The position numbers were made by a program, and so were the translations under genes. A model generated the notes under the pieces. It searched no databases and had not been told where the DNA came from. It saw nothing but the letters and a program-made list of their open reading frames with translations. This document shows, piece by piece, positions 1 through 5,432 of a stretch of DNA of 34,126 nt. The stretch is taken from NCBI GenBank assembly GCA_902777005.1, contig CACYSB010000018.1:1-34126 (forward strand), written 5' to 3'. Source of the stretch: an uncultured Bacteroidota bacterium. Its GTDB lineage: Bacteria > Bacteroidota > Bacteroidia > Bacteroidales > P3. Numbering within the stretch: the stretch's first letter is position 1; every line of letters starts with the position of its first letter.

Positions 1-318
<318 letters not shown>

Positions 319-321
319 TTA

Positions 322-434
322 TCTAACCGAATCATCCGAATCGTTCCGAATTGTAATTTGTGTTTCGGTTTCTTTCGGTTTGTTCGGTTAGAGTGTTAAT
401 TAATATCGGATTTATTCGGTTTGTTCGGTTAGAG
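322..434. repeat. Hairpin-forming periodic repeat in the groES-groEL spacer
   Basis: The left arm (322-350) carries three CCGAA blocks and the right arm (363-391) three TCGGTT blocks. The arms are inverted copies around a short AT-rich loop, with CpGs 9-10 bp apart (328, 337, 347, then 366, 376, 385). A 20-bp block ending in TTCGGTTAGAG occurs twice, at 374-393 and 415-434. The transcript between the two chaperonin genes could fold into a stem here. Whether it tunes groEL expression or is a passive repeat cannot be told. Confidence 0.7.
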
Positions 435-436
435 AT

Positions 437-694
437 TTAGATGATAGCGTAGATATCGCTTTCTTTCATGATCATCAGCTTCTCGCCGTCAATCTCGATC
501 TCGGTGCCGCTGTACTTGCCGTAGAGGACCTGGTCGCCCACCTTGACGGTCATCTCATGGTCTTTGGTGCCCTTGCCCACGGCGAGGACTTCGCCGCGCT
601 GCGGTTTCTCCTTGGCGGTGTCGGGGATGATGATGCCGCTGGCGGTCTTCTGTTCAGCCTCGGCGGGACGCACGCCCAGCACGGCGACACCCAT
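437..694 (-). CDS. groES: GroES co-chaperonin with an aberrant N-terminus
   Basis: The 10-kDa lid of the GroEL chamber. The body from [20 protein letters not shown] through the mobile loop and [10 protein letters not shown] to the C-terminal KESDIYAII is a full-quality GroES of the Bacteroidales type. The beginning is odd. Family members start M-x-I-K-P-L-x-D-R-V-L-V, but here the frame reads [14 protein letters not shown] from the ATG at 692-694, so the first beta-strand residues (KPLADR) are missing. A GTG at 731-733 would extend the frame but does not restore them. A sigma54-like promoter (700-714) sits directly against this ATG, so a start at 694 would lie upstream of the predicted +1 near 688. 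Either the gene has a short 5' deletion fusing promoter and body, or the assembly lost sequence here. The exact start is uncertain. Confidence 0.9.
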   Translation of the reverse strand: MGVAVLGVRPAEAEQKTASGIIIPDTAKEKPQRGEVLAVGKGTKDHEMTVKVGDQVLYGKYSGTEIEIDGEKLMIMKESDIYAII

Positions 695-699
695 TATTA

Positions 700-714
700 T
701 CAATAACCGTGCCA
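700..714 (-). promoter_or_regulatory. Sigma54-like -24/-12 promoter of groES
   Basis: Read on the minus strand: TGGCAC, five bases, TTGA. This matches the sigma54 consensus TGGCAC-N5-TTGC in spacing, with a perfect -24 block (TTTGGCACGG) and one mismatch at -12. The same 15-bp geometry precedes clpB. Promoter class is inferred from sequence only. Confidence 0.5.
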
Positions 715-722
715 AAATGTCA

Positions 723-766
723 GCGACTGCCACGTGCTGACATTTTGTCAGCCTCGTGGCAGTCGC
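723..766. promoter_or_regulatory. Nested operator-like palindromes upstream of groES
   Basis: A perfect palindrome GCTGACATTTTGTCAGC (736-752, arms of 7 around 3) sits between the arms of a second perfect inverted repeat of 12 bp (GCGACTGCCACG at 723-734 and its reverse complement at 755-766). An 11-bp inverted pair (CAAAATGTCAG at 713-723 and CTGACATTTTG at 737-747) links the palindrome to the -24 region, where a degenerate copy overlaps the promoter. The 7-3-7 palindrome recurs ahead of clpB, which argues that a regulator binds it. Confidence 0.6.
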
Positions 767-787
767 CGTGTATTAGTTTTGGATGTT

Positions 788-1342
788 TTATTCGGCGCGC
801 ACGAAGTTCCATGTCATGTTGACGGTGGCTTCGCTCTCGACCTCGGACAGGCTCACGTTGAAGGTGATTACGTCGGTGGCATCGTCGTAGGTGAACGGCA
901 GGTCGCCTGGAGTGTCTTCGTCCTCATCGTCGACCACACCAATAAGATGGCCGGTATGGGAGGCTCCGTCGTAGCTGTAGGAGTAGGAAATGCTGGAAAT
1001 CTGTTCCATGACACCCTCGGCACCGGCGACAGCCATGACGTTCTCGGGGAAGGTGAAGTGTGCATATACGCCGTCGAAGTTCAGGCCGAAGCTCATAGTG
1101 TCGTCCTCGAAGCCTTCCATGCAGCTGAGGTCGATGTCCGACATGTTGCTGAGGAATTCGGAGAAGGTCACGGTGTAGGTCCAGTTGGTGTTGTGCAGGT
1201 CGTCGGTGCTTTTCACCTTGGCGACGGAGGCGACTTCGTTATTGCCGGTGGCAACGTTGTTGACGGGCTTGACGTTTTCCTTCTGGCAGGCGGTCATGCT
1301 GAGCAGAGCTGCAGCGGCGATGAGAATGATGCTTTTTTTCAT
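788..1342 (-). CDS. Secreted lipoprotein of unknown function under an ECF-type promoter
   Basis: A 184-residue lipoprotein: signal peptide MKKSIILIAAAALLSMTAC with lipobox SMTAC and Cys19 as the lipidated residue, so it is an envelope protein. The mature part is acidic and beta-rich, with NTNWTYTVTFSE near the start and FNVSLSEVESEATVNMTWNF at the end, a layout reminiscent of small lipocalin-like Bacteroidales lipoproteins. No catalytic motif is visible. It follows the sigma/anti-sigma/lipoprotein run on the same strand. It also has its own copy (1394-1425) of the bipartite element found ahead of the sigma gene, so it is probably a regulon target of that sigma factor. The fold assignment is tentative; secretion and lipidation are well supported. 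Confidence 0.85.
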   Translation of the reverse strand: MKKSIILIAAAALLSMTACQKENVKPVNNVATGNNEVASVAKVKSTDDLHNTNWTYTVTFSEFLSNMSDIDLSCMEGFEDDTMSFGLNFDGVYAHFTFPENVMAVAGAEGVMEQISSISYSYSYDGASHTGHLIGVVDDEDEDTPGDLPFTYDDATDVITFNVSLSEVESEATVNMTWNFVRAE

Positions 1343-1393
1343 TGTTGTTTGTGTGTTTTTGATTATTTGTTGCTTTGTTTGATTGTTTCACCT

Positions 1394-1425
1394 ATAAGAA
1401 CGTAACAAAAAGACGAAAAACTACA
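1394..1425 (-). promoter_or_regulatory. ECF-type promoter ahead of the 788-1342 lipoprotein
   Basis: Read on the minus strand: TGTAGTTTT (1425-1417), 14 bp, CGTTCTTAT (1402-1394). The same boxes with the same 14-bp spacer lie ahead of the ECF sigma gene at 3458-3489. The start codon is about 50 nt further on. The CGTT core of the -10 box fits ECF promoters generally. Confidence 0.55.
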
Positions 1426-1441
1426 GGTGTGTGTTTTTTTT

Positions 1442-2272
1442 TTATTCTGTTGCGGCGTCGAACTGCAGTTGGTAGTGGAGGTCGCCCTCTTCTGTGCCGA
1501 GTTCTTCGTGCGATATAATCATGGTGTTGGAGGTAGTCCAGTTGACGTTCCAGCATTCGCCGCTGGGCAGCAGCTCGCTGCAGAGCACGCCGTCGTCCGA
1601 GAGGGTCCATGTGCTGTTGTCGGTGACCGTGGTCCCGTCCATGCCGTGCATGGTCATCGTAATGGTGCCGTCGGTGGCGAAGGTAAAGAGCATCGTGCCG
1701 TCGCCCTCCTCGGGTACAAAGAGGTCGCTGCCCATAAGGTTGCCGTCCGGGTCGACGTGCGTCACCACCATGCAGCTGAGGTGCCATGTGCCTATGATGT
1801 TGCCCGAGGTGCTGACGGCGGGTATTGTGGCGTAGGCTTCGCCGTGCCACGTGCCGGTGCCGTCGTCGTAGGTCACCCTCACTGTGAGCCCGCTTTTCTC
1901 CATCTCTTTCATCCATGCTTTTATTTCATTGCGGCTGCTGGTGCTGATCCTCCTGTTGCCCGCCGGTGTGTCTTTTGTGTTGCCGTTGAGGTAGGTGGTC
2001 TGGCTGAGGTTGTAGAAGGTCACCTCGCTGCCGCCAAGAGCCTGGTCACACAGCTGCTCCAGCAGTGCGTCCCACTCGCCGTCGGTCTCCAGTGTGCGTC
2101 GGTTTTCGTTGTTGCCCACGGCATAAATAATCACACGCTCTTTCTGTATGTCTACAATGCCGCCGCCGTTTCCGTTGCCGTCGTTGGCTATGGTGGGGCT
2201 GTTCTTCTCGCAAGCCGCGAAGGAGAGGGCTAATGCCGTAAGGATAAAGGTAAGTCTGACAGTTGTTTTCAT
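1442..2272 (-). CDS. Secreted lipoprotein with a probable lipocalin-like C-terminal half
   Basis: A 276-residue lipoprotein with signal peptide MKTTVRLTFILTALALSFAAC (lipobox FAAC) followed by a flexible NDGNGNGGG linker. Residues about 40-140 hold charged, helix-prone stretches (RRLETDGEWDALLEQLCDQA-like and NEIKAWMKEMEKSGL). From about residue 155 the protein turns beta-rich with NIIGTWHLSCMVV, MLFTFATDGTITMTMHG and TWTLSDDGVLCSEL, the GTW-start pattern of lipocalin-like domains in Bacteroidetes lipoproteins. The start is 3 bp after the stop of the preceding lipoprotein gene, so both are probably co-transcribed with the ECF sigma factor. A ligand or envelope-stress role is plausible but not shown. 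Confidence 0.85.
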   Translation of the reverse strand: MKTTVRLTFILTALALSFAACEKNSPTIANDGNGNGGGIVDIQKERVIIYAVGNNENRRTLETDGEWDALLEQLCDQALGGSEVTFYNLSQTTYLNGNTKDTPAGNRRISTSSRNEIKAWMKEMEKSGLTVRVTYDDGTGTWHGEAYATIPAVSTSGNIIGTWHLSCMVVTHVDPDGNLMGSDLFVPEEGDGTMLFTFATDGTITMTMHGMDGTTVTDNSTWTLSDDGVLCSELLPSGECWNVNWTTSNTMIISHEELGTEEGDLHYQLQFDAATE

Positions 2273-2275
2273 GGT

Positions 2276-2707
2276 TCAATTGTTGCTTGTTTGTTTTTCC
2301 AGTTGGTAATCAATCAGGGCGTCGTACTGCTGCTCGTTGTCGAGGCGGTAGAGACCTATGGCCTGCTTGTCGTGCGAGGCTATCACGCGCAGCAGCGGCT
2401 GCCCGTCCCACTTCACCCGCAGTGCGGGTTCCTCGGGCGAGCCCAGCCAGCTGGTGACGCCTGCCGTGTCGCCTATGGCGAACGCCGCCTTCATGCTCTG
2501 CCATGCCTCGTCGCTCTCGGCCTGCAGCAGCACCACGTCGACCCTCACCGAGTCGCGCAGCTGGAAGCCGCAGACCTGTGCCACGCTGGTCTCCGGCAGC
2601 GAGGCATAGCGCTCGTAGAGCGAGCCTTCGGCCGGTGCGCCGCCCTTGTGCGTGCACCCGACGGCCAGCGCCAGCGGCAGCATCATTATTAATATCAATC
2701 GTTTCAT
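2276..2707 (-). CDS. Small lipoprotein of the ECF sigma operon
   Basis: A lipoprotein of 143 residues starting at MKRLILIMMLPLALAVGC; the lipobox is AVGC. An ATG two codons upstream (2711-2713) is an alternative start. The mature part has no recognised catalytic motif; it contains SLYERYASLPETSVAQVC, VDVVLLQAESDEAWQSMKAAF and a C-terminal NEQQYDALIDYQLEKQ. It starts about 15 bp after the stop of the anti-sigma candidate and ends 3 bp before the next lipoprotein gene, a typical third position in an ECF sigma/anti-sigma operon. It could help sense an envelope signal, but that is inference from position only. Confidence 0.8.
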   Translation of the reverse strand: MKRLILIMMLPLALAVGCTHKGGAPAEGSLYERYASLPETSVAQVCGFQLRDSVRVDVVLLQAESDEAWQSMKAAFAIGDTAGVTSWLGSPEEPALRVKWDGQPLLRVIASHDKQAIGLYRLDNEQQYDALIDYQLEKQTSNN

Positions 2708-2721
2708 ATCCATATACAACT

Positions 2722-2988
2722 TTAGCTCATCAGCAGTTCGTCGGCAAGGTCCACCCACTGCTGGTCCTGTATGCCCGTACGGTTGCAGTACACCTTGTTG
2801 TAGCTGCCCGTCGCCGAGGGCGACAGCGCTATCGGTGTGGCCACTGCCAGCACCAGCGCCACCCCTGCCGCCATGCTCAGCGTGCGGCGTGTCTTATGCC
2901 GCCAGTCGGGGTACTCTGCCGTCAGCCTCGCGGCGTGGCCCTCGGCCTCGGCACGTTCCCACAGTTGTTCAAAATCCCTGTCGTTCAT
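2722..2988 (-). CDS. Small single-span membrane protein, candidate anti-sigma factor
   Basis: An 88-residue protein beginning MNDRDFEQLWERAEAEGHAA. The N-terminal 33 residues are charged and helical, followed by one hydrophobic segment at about 36-53 (SMAAGVALVLAVATPIAL) and a short C-terminal tail. The start ATG overlaps the sigma factor's TGA as ATGA (2985-2988), a sign of translational coupling; AAGGA lies at a suitable distance from this ATG but abuts the in-frame ATG at 2995-2997, which favours the shorter form. A cytoplasmic N-terminus, one membrane span and coupling to an ECF sigma gene are the pattern of minimal anti-sigma factors. No FecR-like or zinc-binding HxxxCxxC motif is present, so the role rests on context. 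Confidence 0.7.
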   Translation of the reverse strand: MNDRDFEQLWERAEAEGHAARLTAEYPDWRHKTRRTLSMAAGVALVLAVATPIALSPSATGSYNKVYCNRTGIQDQQWVDLADELLMS

Positions 2989-3452
2989 AATGTCCATTCC
3001 TTTCTTATCTTTTCTTTTATGCGTACCAGTCGTACGCTGACGTTCTTCTCTGTCATTCCCAGCTGTTGCCCAATCTCCTCGTAGCTGTAGCCTTCGAGCT
3101 GCAACCTCACTATGCTCCTGTCCGGCTCCGGCAGCAGCGCTATGCGTTCGTGCAGGTGCTCCACCAGCGTGCGGTCCTCGGCGGCGCTGTCGTGCCCTTC
3201 GGGCAGGGCCTCGGTCTCGTCGGTGCGTCGCAAGGCGTCGATGACGGCGTTGCGGGCTATCTTCCATACCAGCGCCGCCTGCTGCATGCCGCCCAGTGCC
3301 AGCAGCTTCTCGCGGTTGCGCCAGAGGGCTATGACGGCCTCCTGGACAAGGTCGTCCCTCTCCAACCCTCTGTGCCTGAAGTGGCTGCAGAGGCTGAAGA
3401 GCAGTCCTCGGTATTGATGGAGCAGCGCGTCGAATGGGTCCCCTGGTCTCAC
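2985..3452 (-). CDS. ECF-family RNA polymerase sigma factor
   Basis: A 155-residue sigma-70-type factor of the extracytoplasmic-function class. Region 2 is DPFDALLHQYRGLLF through ERDDLVQEAVIALWRNREKL, with the DDLVQE core-binding signature. Region 4 is LPEPDRSIVRLQLEGYSYEEIGQQLGMTEKNVSVRLVRIKEKIRK, a clear helix-turn-helix. The best start is the GTG at 3450-3452 (MRPGDPFDAL). The frame is open further upstream to 3548, but that stretch reads through the promoter element at 3458-3489 and does not look like sigma sequence. With the -10 box ending at 3458, the transcript may be nearly leaderless. The matched promoter element ahead of this gene and of the 788-1342 lipoprotein suggests autoregulation. 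Confidence 0.9.
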   Translation of the reverse strand: MRPGDPFDALLHQYRGLLFSLCSHFRHRGLERDDLVQEAVIALWRNREKLLALGGMQQAALVWKIARNAVIDALRRTDETEALPEGHDSAAEDRTLVEHLHERIALLPEPDRSIVRLQLEGYSYEEIGQQLGMTEKNVSVRLVRIKEKIRKEWTL

Positions 3453-3457
3453 ATTAG

Positions 3458-3489
3458 ATAATAACGCAAAAAAAGCCCCGAAAACTACA
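3458..3489 (-). promoter_or_regulatory. ECF-type promoter of the sigma operon (autoregulatory candidate)
   Basis: Read on the minus strand: TGTAGTTTT (3489-3481), 14 bp, CGTTATTAT (3466-3458). Both boxes and the spacer length match the element at 1394-1425. The spacer contains CGGGGC and a run of seven T, which together with GCCCCG at 3496-3491 also looks like an intrinsic terminator; the recurrence of the boxes makes the promoter reading preferable. Confidence 0.55.
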
Positions 3490-3550
3490 CCGGGGCGTAA
3501 AAAAAATGCAGTTAAAAGAGTGATATCGCGTTGCCGCAGCCTTATCATGC

Positions 3551-3717
3551 CGCCGCCACTACGCAGTCCCTCCGTATCCGCTCCGACTGTTCTCCGGTTG
3601 TTTACCGGTTGTTCAATGGTTTATAATCGTAGAACAACCGGTAAACAACCGGTAAACAGATGGGGCGGCTACGTAGAAATGGCGTGGCGCCACCGGCGCT
3701 GCGAAGTAGAGGCTGCG
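3551..3717. repeat. 11-bp phased CpG element, copy A
   Basis: This fills most of the gap between the sigma operon and the Nif3-like gene. A dinucleotide at exact 11-bp steps from 3551 to 3716 is CG at 13 of 16 positions, TG at two (3617, 3661) and AG at one (3705). The core 3587-3659 is an imperfect palindrome of 11-mers resembling GTTGTTTACCG on one side and GTAAACAACCG on the other. Its flank CCGACTGTT is shared with copies B and C. Confidence 0.8.
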
Positions 3718-3761
3718 AAGCAAACTCATAAATTTTTGATTCCTAATTCCTATTTTTTGTG

Positions 3762-3769
3762 TATTTTTG
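3762..3769 (+). promoter_or_regulatory. Bacteroidota-type -7 box (TATTTTTG) of the Nif3 operon
   Basis: TATTTTTG followed by CA, ending 4 bp before the ATG of the Nif3-like gene. A TTTG at 3735-3738 is 23 bp upstream, slightly longer than the usual spacing. The predicted leader is extremely short. Two ATTCCTA repeats lie between the boxes. Confidence 0.55.
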
Positions 3770-3773
3770 CAGC

Positions 3774-4574
3774 ATGAAAACAAGCGAAGTAATAGCGTGG
3801 CTGGATGCTACGTTCCATCCTGAATACCAGGAAGATTATGACAATGCCGGCTTTCTGCTGGGCGACTCGGCGAGCGAGTACAAGGGCGCCATGGTGGCGC
3901 TCGACCTCACCCCAGCAGTGGTCGACGAGGCAGTGCGGCTCGGCTTGAGCCTCATTGTGACGCACCATCCCTTCATCTTCACCGGCGTCAAGCGCCTGAC
4001 CGACGCCAGCGAGACTGGCCGCATGGTGATGACGCTGGCCAAGAACGGCATCAGCGTCTATGCCGCTCACACAAACCTCGACAATCTCTCGTGGGGCGTC
4101 AGCGGAGTGCTGGCTGAGAAGCTGGGGCTGAAGAAGTGTGAAGTGCTGAGTGTGAAGTGCGAGACCCCTCAGCCCGTGGGCGCCGGCATGGTGGGTGAGC
4201 TGGAGGAGCCTATGGCCGTCGAGGCCTTCCTCAAGATGGTCAAGGAGGTGATAGGTATACCGTTTATCCGCGTCAGCCCACTCATCACTAATCACTCATC
4301 ATTCATCACTGTCAAGCGTGTGGCGCTCTGCGGCGGCAGCGGCGCCGAGTTCATAGGCGACGCCCTCCGGGCTGGGGCCGACATATACCTGACGGCAGAC
4401 CTCAAATATCACGACTTCCAGCGTACAAATGGCCGTATGGTGCTTGCGGACATCGGACACTATGAGAGCGAACAGTTCGCAAAAGATATTATTTTCCGCG
4501 CGATATCAGAAAAATTTAGTAACTTTGCATGCCGAATTTCCGAGACCCAACAGGGTATCGTGAGGTATATTTGA
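3774..4574 (+). CDS. Nif3-like dinuclear metal centre protein (YbgI family)
   Basis: A 266-residue member of the Nif3/YbgI/DUF34 family, proteins that bind two metal ions and are often linked to GTP cyclohydrolase-like folds; the cellular role is unsettled. Metal-ligand motifs are visible: IVTHHPFIFTGVKRL near residues 62-76, YAAHTNLDN near 97-105, and DIGHYESEQF near the C-terminus. The length fits the short form; many Bacteroidetes homologues carry an extra central domain of about 100 residues that is absent here. The ATG at 3774 follows the promoter directly. Two low-complexity heptamer tracts lie in the coding sequence (4136-4163 and 4279-4310), the second encoding PLITNHSSFIT just before the conserved VKRVALCGGSG and looking like a small in-frame insertion. 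It is followed by the zinc-ribbon gene, a common Bacteroidetes neighbour. Confidence 0.9.
   Translation: MKTSEVIAWLDATFHPEYQEDYDNAGFLLGDSASEYKGAMVALDLTPAVVDEAVRLGLSLIVTHHPFIFTGVKRLTDASETGRMVMTLAKNGISVYAAHTNLDNLSWGVSGVLAEKLGLKKCEVLSVKCETPQPVGAGMVGELEEPMAVEAFLKMVKEVIGIPFIRVSPLITNHSSFITVKRVALCGGSGAEFIGDALRAGADIYLTADLKYHDFQRTNGRMVLADIGHYESEQFAKDIIFRAISEKFSNFACRISETQQGIVRYI
4136..4163 (+). repeat. Four tandem heptamers inside the Nif3-like gene
   Basis: The units are GTGTGAA, GTGCTGA, GTGTGAA and GTGCGAG. They encode the KKCEVLSVKCE stretch. Related inverted heptamers lie at 4279-4310. Confidence 0.55.
4279..4310 (+). repeat. Heptamer tract (CACTCAT-like) inside the Nif3-like gene
   Basis: Four and a half units: CACTCAT, CACTAAT, CACTCAT, CATTCAT, CACT. 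The tract is AT-rich in a GC-rich gene and falls where family members have a short loop before VKRVALCGG, so it looks like an in-frame insertion. Confidence 0.65.
4520..4527 (+). promoter_or_regulatory. Possible internal promoter (TAACTTTG) ahead of the zinc-ribbon gene
   Basis: TAACTTTG followed by CA matches the Bacteroidota -7 box and lies in an AT-rich stretch at the 3' end of the Nif3-like gene, 75 bp before the next start codon. No good TTTG is seen at the expected upstream distance. A second match, TATATTTG at 4566-4573, overlaps the Nif3 stop codon. Confidence 0.4.
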
Positions 4575-4601
4575 TTATAAGACAATAATATATAATATAA
4601 A

Positions 4602-5426
4602 ATGGCAAAGAAAGTCAGCACCAAAAAAGCCGAAACCGAGGCCCAAGAGGCCCCTGTCGTACTGCGTCCGGACGCCGATGTGGCCGTCGAGAAGCGCCTT
4701 GTTGCGCTCTACACCCTGCAGAGCGTGGACAGTGAGATAGACAAGATCAAAATCATCCGCGGCGAACTGCCGCAGGCTGTCCAGGACCTCGAGGACGAGA
4801 TTGCCGGTCTGCATACCCGCATCGACAATTTCACTGCCGAAATCAAGGAGACAGAGGCCGCCAACAAGACCCGTCTGGCCGAGATCGACGAGCACAACGA
4901 GCAGATCAAGAAGTACCAGAAGCAGCAGGACAATGTGCGCAACAACCGCGAGTTCGAGAGCCTGAACAAAGAGATAGAGTTCCAGCAGCTGGAGATACAG
5001 CTCTGCGAGCGCAAGAACAAAGAGGGCAAAGCCCATGTCAGCGAGCTGAAACAGCACATCGAGGCTGCCAAGGTGCTGCTCGAAAACCGCGAGAAGGACC
5101 TCGACGCCAAGCGTGAGGAGCTGACCTCCATCACCGCCGAGACCGAGAAGGACGAGGAACGCCTGCGCAAGATGTCGGCCGAACAGGAGCAGTTCATCGA
5201 CGAGCGCTACCTGACGGCCTACAAGCGTATCCGCAACGCCGCCCGCAACGGCCTGGCCGTGGTGCAGATCGACCGCGACTCCTGCGGCGGCTGCTTCAGC
5301 AACATACCCCCGCAGCGCCAGATGGAGATAAAGATGCACAAGAAGGTTATTGTCTGCGAGAACTGCGGACGTATACTCGTGGACAGCGACATAGCCGCCA
5401 AAGCCAAAGCTAACTTGGAAAAATAA
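4602..5426 (+). CDS. C4-type zinc-ribbon coiled-coil protein
   Basis: A 274-residue cytoplasmic protein. After a lysine/alanine-rich leader (MAKKVSTKKAETEAQEA) come long heptad-patterned charged helices (about 30-205, for example EIAGLHTRIDNFTAEIKETEAA and EKDLDAKREELTSITAETEKDE). The C-terminal zinc ribbon has CGGCFSNIPPQRQMEIK and CENCGRIL, giving the four cysteines of a C4 site. This matches the family of zinc-ribbon proteins with a long antiparallel coiled coil commonly encoded beside Nif3 in Bacteroidetes; nucleic-acid binding has been proposed for relatives, but the function is not established. The gene lies 27 bp after the Nif3 stop and 6 bp before hutH. Confidence 0.85.
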   Translation: MAKKVSTKKAETEAQEAPVVLRPDADVAVEKRLVALYTLQSVDSEIDKIKIIRGELPQAVQDLEDEIAGLHTRIDNFTAEIKETEAANKTRLAEIDEHNEQIKKYQKQQDNVRNNREFESLNKEIEFQQLEIQLCERKNKEGKAHVSELKQHIEAAKVLLENREKDLDAKREELTSITAETEKDEERLRKMSAEQEQFIDERYLTAYKRIRNAARNGLAVVQIDRDSCGGCFSNIPPQRQMEIKMHKKVIVCENCGRILVDSDIAAKAKANLEK

Positions 5427-5432
5427 GCTATT

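Noticed and set aside
731..733. GTG as groES start
   Set aside because: It would place the promoter and operator copy inside the coding region and does not restore the conserved N-terminus.
3468..3496. Intrinsic terminator (GCCCCG stem, T7) on the minus strand just upstream of the sigma gene
   Set aside because: No minus-strand gene ends there, and the same bases form the shared TGTAGTTTT-N14-CGTT element; attenuation remains possible but is second choice.
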